Made by a program: the position numbers and the translations under genes
Assembly: GCA_002270565.1 (NCBI GenBank)
Contig: NQMI01000157.1
Span: 1-64,000, forward strand
DNA from: Stenocarpella maydis
Taxonomy: Eukaryota > Ascomycota > Sordariomycetes > Diaporthales > Diaporthaceae
Direction: 5' to 3'
DNA: 64,000 nucleotides
Notes under the pieces: generated by a model
What the model saw: the letters and a program-made list of their open reading frames with translations, nothing else
Told to the model about the DNA's origin: nothing
The model's database searches: none
In this document: piece by piece, positions 45,581 to 55,097 of the stretch
Layout of the letters: each line of letters starts with the position of its first letter
Numbering within the stretch: the stretch's first letter is position 1

Positions 45581-46543
45581 TGGGCGGCTGGGCGGCATGG
45601 TAATTAAGCGAAACCATGAGATGCAGTGCTATGGCAGACTACCACTGCTCCTGCATGACTGCAGGCCACCCTGAGCCCTGAGAGAGGGCGCACCGAAAGT
45701 TTCAATTCCCACTTCCTTCGCACCGCGTTGCGACCAGCCGACCGAGCCGAGCTTCGGAATCCCCCTTGGCCTGCCTGTCGTGTCGTCTCAGAAAAATGCC
45801 GAGTTACACCAAGACCCAAGACGATCAAGACGATCAAGACGGACCCCGGTTTTCTAGCTCTTCCCTTCGCCTGATCTTTCAACCGGCCCATGCCTTAACC
45901 AATCGCCCGGTTGCCGCCATCCCATGTTTCTCATCGTTAGCTCGCACTCACTGAGCCAACGGCTGATGGCAACCATCCAGGGGAGTAGCCGGCCGTCTCA
46001 GCATAGACTGCTGTGTCCTGCCCGAGAGAATCAGTTCCACATCCATGTCATGGCACGGCCTTGCTCTGGCTCGGTTGCCTGATCGTCCCGGACCGACTCA
46101 TAAGAAACGCAACGATATTTTGGCCTATACCAGTTCTTGGGGCCGCCCAGCTTGGATGGCACCGAGACTAGCAGGCTCACATAGTACAAGAGGCTGGAAA
46201 TGTGTCTCGATGTATGAACAACCATGCCGGGTTAACCTCTGGCTTGACGGACCCGTACATCACCACCGCGGTGATATGTTGAAAGTAAATCCTACGAGAA
46301 TACAAGTGCCTTTGCCAGGTGGCGGCGGCGGTAGTCTGAGAGAGAGAGAGCGCGTGTGTGTATGCGGCACGTAATCATCACGTCTGTGTGATGTCAACTT
46401 GAGCTCAGCACAGCCAAGCCTGCGGGGGAGCTTCGTATCTCGCCATATTTGATCTACTACCAACAGCATCACGTCACGGGCGTCGTCGTCGACCGAGAAC
46501 CTACAGTATACGCCCAGGTAGATATATACCCAGCCCGCGCAGT

Positions 46544-48262
46544 ATGGATCCCTTGGCTGCGCTTGCCGCCGAGATAGTGCTGCGCGTCCTGGAGTTCGCT
46601 TCCATCGGCAGCATCGCAGCCCTGACCCGCACGAGCAGGTCGTGGCATGCCTTCATCGATCACACACACCAAGATGCCATATATGCCGCCACCTTCCGGG
46701 CGCCTTGCCCTCCACCACACCCAAAGACTACTTGGGTGCGCTGAAGGTCTTCCGGCACGACTTTGTCTCGCGCGGCGTTGACTCGTGGAAGGAAGCCTGC
46801 CGCCGGCGCTGCCTCCTCCAAGACGCCTGGAACTCCCCGGATCCCAGTCCTACCGCGTCCGTCATACAGATTGGCATCCACCCTATCTGGCGTTTCAAGC
46901 CCGACTTTGATCGCAGGCTCATCATATCGACAAGCCAGGGAGGTGGCGTCAATGTGGTCGACATGGACACCAGAGCCCTTCTCTGGTCTCTAGGATGCCG
47001 GCATGTGAGGGCCTTCGCCCACCTCGAGTACCAAGATGGCACGGCTGTGTGGGTATGTTACTGATGCTATCTTCCGTGGCATTCGCTCCTCCAATGACCC
47101 ACCTCGTAGACTCCGAGATTGCTGACATGGTTTTTACGCACAGGACCGCTTGGGAAACGCGTTGGAGGTGTGGAAGACCGGTTTGCCGGACTGTAGGAGG
47201 GGAGAGTTCCGCCGGGTCGCCTTGCTGCATCATGACACCGAGACGCGGGGCTTTCAACTTTCCTACGATGCTCTCTGCGTGGTCTCTGCTGAGGGAGAGG
47301 GCTTCGTGTATGATGTCCCTGCAACATGCCCGGAATCGCCAGTGTCCCTGCGCACCCATCTGCAAATCGCGCATGGCGCAATTGGCCACCTGGACCAAGC
47401 CCAGCACACCGTCATGTACTCCATGGGCCTGGAGGGCTACCACTTTCATGACAAGACGTCAGGCAAGCTCCTCGGCACCATCCGGCTGCGAAGCGCGATG
47501 CAGATGCCGGTATATCACATTGTACACTCAGAAACGTTTGCGTCCGACGCCAGCAACGTAGTTGACATCCGCGGCATACTCGCGCCACAGTTCGGGTTAC
47601 CGTTTGGGCCCCAGAATAACGTCGAGAGGTTGACGCCCATGGCCGTTGGGGAGGGTTCGCTGCCATCAGATTGGCGCCACGTGAGGCCCACCGAACAGGT
47701 GCCCCATGTCATACCTGCCCTCGATGAAGACGAATGGGGTGCGGGCATGCTAAATGGGAATACCATGGTCGGCGTCTCCCGCGGCGGCCGGTTCTTGGTT
47801 TGCTGGGATTGGCATCGAGCCCTCCGCCGCCCACAAGACCTAGCTCTGATTGCAGCCATTGTCGAGTGTGAGCCGAGCGGCGAGAGGAGCTTTGACCTAG
47901 GGGGCTGGCTGTCTATCCACGATACCGTTGGTGGCAAGCGGGTGCTATTCGAGGTCAAAGAGAGGATCTATGTGCTGTCGCTTGGCGACGGGGGGAGATT
48001 CGAGCCGGAAAAGCCGGCCTTCGCAGTAGCACAGAGCATTGCGCCGCAGATCACAGTCCCCGTCAGCTTCATGGCCGTTTACGACGACTGTTTCATGAGC
48101 ACCTTCACGACATTGGGCATGGATCTGGAAGACAGCGGCAATGAAGACCCGGAGGACGGGCTGCACCCTCCACACAGAGAGACATATTACCCAACGAAGG
48201 CGATTAGGGTCCTGTGCCTCGTGGGTGGGCACGCCTCGCATAGCACCGAGGCCTTAGCGTAG
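46544..48262 (+). CDS. F-box domain protein with apparent -1 frameshift
   Basis: The N-terminus MDPLAALAAEIVLRVLEFA with RTSRSWHAFI is an F-box (Skp1-binding, ubiquitin-ligase adaptor). That frame ends at a TGA (46742-46744). Conserved downstream sequence continues in the -1 frame: VDSWKEACRRRCLL, ISTSQGGGVNVVDMD, EYQDGTAVW. Then intron 47053-47143 joins it to exon 2 (47144-48262: EFRRVALLHHDTETRGFQLSY, EDEWGAGML, ALRRPQ, LGGWLS). With one frame correction the protein would be about 541 residues, a normal length for this fungal F-box family. No intron explains the shift, because the conserved SWKE block lies just past it. The switch coincides with heptamer CCCAAAG at 46720. It could be a recent pseudogenising deletion, a sequencing error, or frameshifting. 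Convergent with LCL3, with only 29 bp between stops. Confidence 0.8.
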
Positions 48263-48291
48263 ACCCCGACAAAGTCCGTTTCTCGGCGCAC

Positions 48292-49231
48292 TCATTTGTG
48301 CTCGCCATTCTCAGCCCTTCCCACGTCCCTCATCCTGTCCTTGTACTGCCTCGGCGTCTCAAACGCCTGCGCATTCTTGCTGTCGGGCTTACCCAGGCCA
48401 AACCATCTCTTGTTCTTTCCTCCGAGGGCGCTCCACAGCCCAAGGCTCCTCTTCCTGGCCTCGGCCTCGGCATCTCTGTACTTCCTCTCCATAGCCTCGC
48501 CGCCAAACTCGACGCCAGTCTTGGCCTCGTAAGTCGTTGCGAGCCCTCGCCGGAGCATTTCCAACCCTATGTCTTGTCGGAAGATCAGGAAGCGACGCAC
48601 GTAGATGGTGGCCACGATGCGCTCATACTGGTCGCGCCTGTAAACATGAGCACGGACGTAGCGGTTGAGTAGGGATGATTGGAGCCATTGCAGCGCTTCA
48701 GAGGCATATGGTTGCGCGGGACGGCCAAAGTGGGCACCCTCGGGGGCGTCGATGCCGGCGAGTCGGATGGGAATCTAGGTCAGAGGGTGGAGGTCAGTGA
48801 CAGGTGCACGAAAAGAGGGCTGGCTTCCGGCCAAAACGTACGGTCTGTCCCTTCAGCTTCTTCTTATCGGTGGGAACAGCCCTCAGCCAGCCCCAGCCGG
48901 CCAACCGTCCGCCAGGCGTATGGTACAAATGGAGGCCGTCGCCATCGCCGACGCTCGTGACTCGTCCAAACAAGGTCCTCTTGTGGTAGTGGTGCGGCAG
49001 CACGTAATTGACGCTGGGGATGCGTCGCAAATAGGTCCTGTAAAGCTTGAGGCCGCTGAGGAGCACCGTCGTGATCACAAAAGCCGGAATCCACGCCCCC
49101 GGGTCTTTGTAGTGGTCCCAGTCCTTGACGTCCAGGGAGTCGTTCCAGCTGACGCTGCCGGTTACACCTGAACTAGGCGATTTTTCCCCCTTTTCCATGC
49201 TGGAGGGAGAAGACGACCAGGGCCATGGCAT
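48292..49231 (-). CDS. LCL3: Membrane-anchored staphylococcal-nuclease-like endonuclease LCL3
   Basis: Two exons (49231-48842 and 48774-48292; intron 48775-48841) encode 290 residues from the [13 protein letters not shown], the usual start in moulds. One membrane helix lies at about 47-68 ([22 protein letters not shown], written partially). The SNase domain follows: [19 protein letters not shown] (calcium-binding Asp), [12 protein letters not shown] (R134 and E142 equivalents of the nuclease catalytic pair), then [17 protein letters not shown]. The C-terminus [11 protein letters not shown] is typical. Yeast Lcl3 is linked to lifespan and mitochondria; fungal databases call it a probable endonuclease. 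The intron sits between the strand carrying the first Asp and the [10 protein letters not shown] motif. Catalytic residues appear intact. Confidence 0.95.
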
Positions 49232-49763
49232 CTTGCTGCTTCGTCCGTGGCACTGGCGGGATGTGCTGACAGGTCTAGTTTTGGTGGTTTCAGTCGAGCC
49301 CGAGAATTTGGTACTGGAGTTTCCCAGCTCGGGGTTCGGACTAGCGACCTCGGCTTCCCCAGGGGGTTGGAGGGGTTCCTGTTTGCGGTCCACCTGCTGC
49401 CGCTTAGGCTGAGGTGAGTCCGTGTCCCTGTGACATTAGTGGTGTCAGCGCCGTGGCAAGACAGAGGACTGTTATGGTGTTGGCAGTTGCATCACCACCA
49501 AGCATGGCTTCAGCCAGCTTTGGCCCAGGAAACCACAAGACAAGGTATTTATTTGTCCCTGTCATTGTGAAATTTGCACCATTCATACTCTTTTCTATGG
49601 GCTTCTGAGTACGAACCAGTCACAAGTAGCACCGTTGTTGCTCCCCTTAGTCTCCCAGCCCTCCAAGAGCCCAATTAGCAACATAAAGACGATGTCTAAT
49701 TTTCTCGTCTCTCCCAAGGCAGCTAAACTGCTCCTCTCCGAATTGCTCCTAGAACTAACCACT
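49232..49763. other. Intergenic spacer, LCL3 upstream and ARPC2 downstream
   Basis: 532 bp. It holds the promoter of LCL3 and the 3' UTR of ARPC2, both on the minus strand. No further gene. Confidence 0.5.
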
Positions 49764-51032
49764 CTATGCGCCCTGGACTTTGAACGTCCGCCCACTGGCC
49801 GTCTTGCGCTCCTTCTCCTCGCTATCCGGCCTCGCTCTTCGGAGCACTATGCTTCATTAGTACCACTGCATTGATTCGTGAGAAGGTTGGGGGGGGGGAC
49901 TTGCCTTGGAGAAAATCGGCCGTACGCCGTCGCATTCTCGAGTGAATGTATGCCTGCGGTGTGTCAGGAATGATGCCACGGCCCATAAAGATGATTCGTG
50001 CTGACCTTGGAGGCTTTAATGTGGTAGTGGAAGTAGTCACGGAACGTTTGTATGTGCGAGATGACCTCAGGCATACGCTGCGGTGTCAGGTGTCGCGGAA
50101 ACAGGACTTGGCCCAGTCAGTAGAAGCTACCACAAAGCCATGTTGGGGGGGGGGGGGTCGTTCAGCCTACCGAAGGTCACATAACCTATCTCACCGGTGC
50201 TCGAGTTCTGCACCCCGGGGACGCCTTGCAACTCGAGGGGCGGGTCCGTACGGAAAAGCACCTGTGGCGCGTTCTGGATAGCCCGCCGTCTGGCGTCCAC
50301 AAACTCCTGGATGAACACCTTCCCGAACACCCGATCTGTCTCCTCCCTAAAGATGGTGCTGAAGATGACGGTGACCCTGTCGTGGCTCGCCTTGACGTAG
50401 ATGGCTTCCTCCTCACGATAGTGGATCGCCATAACCTCACCGCCCTCTCGAACACCTTGCGGGGCCTCCTCAGACGTGAACTTGGATGCTTCCTCCTTCA
50501 GTTTGTAGTGCTCCTCGTAGGCATGCTCGAACGGCGCAGCCATGGCGTTGCGCTTCAGCAGGGATATCTTCTTGATAAGCTCGTCTCTCGCCTCTGCGTC
50601 CTGGCGGTCAGACGTGTGCCAGGCTCTCAAATGTCATGCTCTTTGTCCAACATACCCTTTTCGGCTGGAAGGTTCTCAAGATCGACTGTGACGGAGAAGT
50701 CGTAGCCCGGCTCAGGAGGGACGACGTATTCGCCATACTCGCGGTTAAGAACCTGCTCAGCACCGTACTTGACGAGGTCGCGCCAGCATTTTATCTGGAT
50801 CGACACTTGGATCTTGGTTTTGGCCTCTGGGGTCGAGATATGGAAGATGACGCCGTCGAAGTCGGACACGGTCTGGTCGATGTTGACAGGGGCGGCTCTG
50901 AAGGGAGGGGACAAGATCAGCAGTCGGCGGCAGTAACGGCACATGGTAGAAGGGCAGCAACAGGCCTTACCCAGAGAACCGCTCCGTCAGGACTGATTGG
51001 ATCAGCACATTCTGGTAGTCGAGGAGAAGCAT
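49764..51032 (-). CDS. ARC35: Arp2/3 complex 34-kDa subunit (ARPC2/Arc35)
   Basis: Six exons: 51032-50971, 50897-50656, 50593-50171, 50106-50006, 49953-49905, 49846-49764. Total 319 residues. Start MLLLDYQNVLIQSVLTERF and block APVNIDQTVSDFDGV match the family. LLKRNAMAAPFEHAYEE and GEIGYVTFVLFPRHLTP follow, then RDYFHYHIKASKAYIHSRMR. The last exon, RRARPDSEEKERKTASG, completes the usual C-terminus and is reached only through a GC-AG intron (AG|GCAAGT, TACTAAT branch point, ATAG acceptor). The subunit forms the structural core with ARPC4 and contacts the mother actin filament at branch points. Introns 3 and 5 carry sense C runs of 13 and 10 bases. Confidence 0.96.
49847..49904 (-). other. GC-AG intron in ARPC2
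   Basis: 58-bp intron starting GCAAGT after exon end CAAG, with a run of ten C, a TACTAATG branch point and the acceptor CATAG. Splicing restores the conserved C-terminal block; reading through it does not. Confidence 0.9.
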
Positions 51033-51450
51033 CTTGGCGATTGTTCTCTCCTCTGTCTTTGTCCTGCCGCGATGAAGTGGACGATGGATATGCAACGCAC
51101 TGTCGAGTCGAATTGGGGCGAGTGACCAAGGCCGTTGAGTGTGCTGTTACCCCGAGCTGCAGCTGCCTCCTGTCCAGCTTAGTGGGGGCACGTAACCGGT
51201 ATGATGTAGGTACGTACTGAACGTTCTGCCCCTGACGGTGGAGCGAGTTATGTAATTCAATCTTAAGGCCTGAGAGAGGGGATGGTACCTAGGTATCGAT
51301 AAGAAGACCCTGCAAAAAAGTACCGACCGACTCTGTGTGGTCAACGGGAGCCGTGTCGAACTTTTTGTCCGGCAAGGTCAACCACAGAGCCAAAAAGAGT
51401 ACGCATGAAACTTACGAGACCAGACCAAGTCTGCCCGTCCTCCTGCCAAC
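51033..51450. other. Divergent promoter between ARPC2 and UTP12
   Basis: 418 bp shared upstream region. It contains TACCTAGGTA at 51286, 165 bp before the UTP12 ATG, next to TATCGATA. No gene. Confidence 0.55.
51286..51295. promoter_or_regulatory. TACCTAGGTA palindrome, copy 3
   Basis: Exact palindrome in the ARPC2/UTP12 intergenic region, 165 bp upstream of UTP12. The same word occurs 206 bp upstream of NOC4, another ribosome-biogenesis gene. Confidence 0.45.
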
Positions 51451-54408
51451 ATGGTCAAGTCGTATCTGTATGTGTCATATAGGGCAACCTTCAAGATTCT
51501 GCAACCTGCTAATGTGGCCCGCAGGAAATACGAGCACTCAAAGTCGTTCGGCCTGATCACGTCGAGCTCGTCCAACATCCTCTGGACCAACAACTACAGG
51601 ACCGCAACTGGGGCAGGCCAGGCTGTCGTTGCTGCCAACGAGGAGGTCATATGCTGGGACATCAAGAAAGGCGAGCTCCTGGCTCGGTGGCGCGATGAGA
51701 ATTTCAAGGCTCAGGTTACCGCCCTTGCCCAGAGCAAGACCGACCACGATATATTTGCCGTCGGATACGAAGACGGCAGCATTCGCCTCTGGGACAGCAA
51801 GATCTCCGGTACCATCGTCAACTTCAACGGCCACAAATCCGCAGTCACCATACTGGCTTTTGACAAGGCCGGTGTCCGCTTGGCCAGCGGCTCCAAAGAC
51901 ACAGACATCATCGTCTGGGACTTGGTCGCCGAGGTTGGTCAATACAAGCTCCGGGGCCACAAAGACCAAGTGACGGGACTCCGGTTCATCGAGCCGTCCC
52001 TGCAAGCCGAGGACGAGGACGCGCACCAGGCCATGCAGCTGGACGGCAGTGAACAAGGCGAGGGTTTTCTCCTAACTACAAGCAAGGACTCCCTGATCAA
52101 GCTCTGGGACCTTTCATCGCGGCACTGTGTAGAGACGCATGTCGCACAGACGAATGGAGAGTGTTGGGCTCTCGGCCTATCTCCCGAGCTAGACGGATGC
52201 ATTACGGCAGGCAATGACGGTGAACTCAAAGTCTGGTCGATAGACATAGCGGGAATCTCCGCGGCAGCGGGACAAGTAGACGTGCAAACGGCGCAGTTTC
52301 TCCGGGAGCGTGGAACACTGTTCAGAAACAGCAAAGACAGGGCGATCGAGGTTTCGTTCCACCCACAGCGCGACTATTTTGCTGTGCACGGCCTCGAGAA
52401 GTCAGTGGAGATATGGCGGCTTAGGTCTGACGCCGAGGTCAAAAAGAGCCTGGCTAGGAAGAAGAGGAGGCGACGTGAGAAACTTGCCTCTGGCAAGAAA
52501 AGCAAGAATTCCGCAGATGTCGATATGGCAGATGACGAAGAACAGGAGGACGAAAACGCACCGCCAGAGCTTTCTGATTTATTCGCCCAGCATGTCATCA
52601 TCAGGACCACGGGCAAGGTGCGCTCGGTGGATTGGGCCACAAACCAGGGGCACAAGCAGCTGCAACTGTTAGTCTCTACGACGAACAATCAGCTTGAACT
52701 CTACGACATCACGGCAAAAGAGAAACAAAGCAAGTCGAAAAAGGAAGACGCGCTGGACTACACAAGATCTCTCGCGGTGGACCTCCCCGGGCACAGGGCT
52801 GATATACGTGCTGTGTCGCTGAGCTCCGACGACAAGATGCTTGCAACTGCAGCCAACGGTAGCCTGAAAGTATGGAATGTCAAGATGCAGACGTGCATAC
52901 GAACCTTCGAATGCGGGTATGCACTGTGCTGCTCGTTCTTACCCGGTGACAAAGTCGTCGTGGTGGGCACCAAGAGCGGTGAGATCGAGTTATTTGACAT
53001 CGTGTCAGCATCCCTCGTCGACAGCGTGTCTGCTCACGAGGGTGCAATATGGTCCCTTCATGTGCACCCGGACGGCCGCTCTGTTGCCACCGGGAGTGCG
53101 GATAAGACGGTCAAGTTCTGGGACTTCAAAATCGTGCAGGACCAGGTCCTGGGCACCGCCAGGACGACTCCAAAGCTGAAGCTCGTTCAGTCTAGGGTTC
53201 TCAAGGTTGCCGATGATATTCTTAGCTTGAAATTTTCCCCCGACGCCAAGCTTCTCGCCGTCGCCCTTCTGGACAACACGGTCAAGGTGTTTTTTACCGA
53301 CTCACTAAAGCTTTATCTCAACCTCTACGGTCACAAACTTCCAGTCTTGAGCATGGACATCTCATACGACAGCAAGCTCATCGTCACTAGCTCCGCAGAC
53401 AAGAATGTGAGGATTTGGGGCCTGGACTTCGGAGACTGTCACAAGGCACTCTTTGCCCACCAGGACAGCATCCTGCAGGTCGCTTTCGTGCCTCACAACT
53501 CTGATGGGAACGGACACCACTTCTTCAGCAGCAGCAAGGACCGCAGCATCAAGTACTGGGATGCGGACAAATTCGAGCAGATCCAGAGGATAGATGGCCA
53601 CCATGGAGAGATCTGGGCTCTTGCTGTTAGCCACAGTGGTAACTCCATTGTCAGTGCCAGTCACGATAAGAGTATCCGAGTCTGGGAGGAGACGGACGAG
53701 CAGATCTTCCTGGAAGAGGAGCGGGAGAGAGAGATCGAGGAGCTTTACGAAGGCACGTTGACGACGTCGCTCGACATCGACGCAGACCCCGAGCAGCAGC
53801 AGAATTGCGAAGTGGCTGCTGCCAGCAAGCAGACGGTAGAGACGCTTATGGCGGGTGAAAGAATTGTCGAAGCACTTGAAGTCGGCATGGAAGATCTCAA
53901 CCTGGTGAAAGAATGGGAGGAGACGAGGGCGAGCAACCCAAACGTTGCGCCGCCACAACGAAACCCGATCTTCATGGCACTAGGCGGCATCAGTGCGGAG
54001 GCCTATGTCATGAATGTTCTCCAGCGGATAAAGGCTTCGGCATTGCACGATGCCCTGCTCGTTCTGCCATTTTCTACCGTTCCTCTGTTGTTCGCATTTA
54101 TTAACCTGTTCGCGGCACGATCTATGAACACCCCACTGACATGTCGGATACTGTTTTTCATGCTCAAGACGCACCACAAGCAGATTGTGGCTAGTAAGAC
54201 GATGAGGGTCATGCTGGATGGAATACGAATGAATTTGAGGCAGGCGCTAAAGAGGCAGAAAGATGAACTGGGCTACAACATCGCTGCCTTGAAGGTGGTC
54301 GGGATGCAGATCCAGGAGAAGACTATCAAGAACTACGTTGATGATGCATGGGAAGCCGACGAGGAAGGACGAAGCACCCGGAAGCGAGCCTTTCTTCACG
54401 TCTCATGA
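51451..54408 (+). CDS. UTP12: U3 snoRNP / SSU processome WD40 protein UTP12 (DIP2, WDR3)
   Basis: The start MVKSYL is followed by a 57-bp intron (51468-51524, donor GTATGT, branch CTGCTAAT, acceptor CGCAG). Removing it gives MVKSYLKYEHSKSFGLITSS, the family N-terminus, and a 966-residue protein. Two WD40 propellers are visible through repeated IRLWDS, IIVWDL, LIKLWDL, LKVWSI, LKVWNV, VKFWDF, VRIWGL, IKYWDA and IRVWEE strands. A basic stretch KKRRRREKLASGKKSK near 320 is a likely nuclear signal. The C-terminal Utp12 domain (about 840-950) contains VLQRIKASALHDALLVLPFS and KTMRVMLDGIRMNLRQALK, which mediates association with the UTP-B subcomplex. UTP-B acts in early 18S pre-rRNA processing in the nucleolus. 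The intron is a multiple of three and stop-free, so retention would add 19 residues. Confidence 0.97.
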   Translation: MVKSYLYVSYRATFKILQPANVARRKYEHSKSFGLITSSSSNILWTNNYRTATGAGQAVVAANEEVICWDIKKGELLARWRDENFKAQVTALAQSKTDHDIFAVGYEDGSIRLWDSKISGTIVNFNGHKSAVTILAFDKAGVRLASGSKDTDIIVWDLVAEVGQYKLRGHKDQVTGLRFIEPSLQAEDEDAHQAMQLDGSEQGEGFLLTTSKDSLIKLWDLSSRHCVETHVAQTNGECWALGLSPELDGCITAGNDGELKVWSIDIAGISAAAGQVDVQTAQFLRERGTLFRNSKDRAIEVSFHPQRDYFAVHGLEKSVEIWRLRSDAEVKKSLARKKRRRREKLASGKKSKNSADVDMADDEEQEDENAPPELSDLFAQHVIIRTTGKVRSVDWATNQGHKQLQLLVSTTNNQLELYDITAKEKQSKSKKEDALDYTRSLAVDLPGHRADIRAVSLSSDDKMLATAANGSLKVWNVKMQTCIRTFECGYALCCSFLPGDKVVVVGTKSGEIELFDIVSASLVDSVSAHEGAIWSLHVHPDGRSVATGSADKTVKFWDFKIVQDQVLGTARTTPKLKLVQSRVLKVADDILSLKFSPDAKLLAVALLDNTVKVFFTDSLKLYLNLYGHKLPVLSMDISYDSKLIVTSSADKNVRIWGLDFGDCHKALFAHQDSILQVAFVPHNSDGNGHHFFSSSKDRSIKYWDADKFEQIQRIDGHHGEIWALAVSHSGNSIVSASHDKSIRVWEETDEQIFLEEEREREIEELYEGTLTTSLDIDADPEQQQNCEVAAASKQTVETLMAGERIVEALEVGMEDLNLVKEWEETRASNPNVAPPQRNPIFMALGGISAEAYVMNVLQRIKASALHDALLVLPFSTVPLLFAFINLFAARSMNTPLTCRILFFMLKTHHKQIVASKTMRVMLDGIRMNLRQALKRQKDELGYNIAALKVVGMQIQEKTIKNYVDDAWEADEEGRSTRKRAFLHVS

Positions 54409-55097
54409 GGGAACGAGCAGTCATACCGCCCAACTAAGACGTGGACGGGCTCGTAGCGGTCGAAGTTAGGCGGTCTGCGCCTTGGAGAGGGCCGTGGTAC
54501 TCCCAGCGGCTAGATCATGATGCTGATCGATGGGTATCTTGGATATCAGGCCTGGTAGACGGCTACTCGATAAGGAAATAAAGGTTGAGGGTGCACAATA
54601 CCCACCTTGTGGCCTACACAAACTGTCGTGTATGCGAATCTTTAGTAAGTAGTGTCCGTCAACGGTAGACACAGCTTGCGACAAGTAAGCTAACCACCGT
54701 ACCAAGATCACGTAGCCGGCCCCTTCCTGAAAAGCCGTCAATACATCTTAGAGCTAATAACAGCAGAGCGATTCCTACATGCGACTGGTGCAAGGCGCGT
54801 ATGCACGCAAGACCCAATCCCACATAATGAAAGCGCGCATTGTGTCGAAAGTCCTGCAGGAAATGTGTCATAAGGAATTAGCTAGTAGCGGCTTTCCAAA
54901 CAAGGTCTCTATTTCTGAGGTTATCCCATATAACATTCCTCTAGATGGGTTGACCCAGAGGATATCCATTGCACAGATGAGCGTGGTCTGGGGGTGACCA
55001 TAGGAAGCCCCCCAGTATATGTGACTAGAAAAAAAAAGATAGACTCGTGGGCCATTGCAGCCATTCATCCTGACCACTACTCGCACGGCCAAACACC
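54409..55097. other. Convergent 3' spacer, UTP12 and monooxygenase
   Basis: 689 bp between stop codons. An A run lies at 55028-55038. No gene recognised; presumably the 3' UTRs of both flanking genes. Confidence 0.5.

Larger units (their letters stand above)
43628..46543. other. Intergenic, 2.9 kb
   Basis: The left half is the upstream region of RAX2, with purine-rich and GCA-repeat stretches near 44470-44510. It also holds a TACCTAGGTA palindrome at 45140 and a 10-bp minisatellite from 45431. The right end (46300-46543) is the F-box promoter with an AGAGAG run at 46339-46350. No gene is supported. Confidence 0.5.

Noticed and set aside
46733..46850. An intron explaining the F-box frame change
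   Set aside because: The only GT...AG pair that changes frame would remove the conserved DSWKEACRRRCLL block, which relatives retain.
51451..54408. UTP12 as a single uninterrupted exon
   Set aside because: The 19 residues after codon 6 are absent from the family; canonical splice sites and a branch point remove them and restore MVKSYLKYE.
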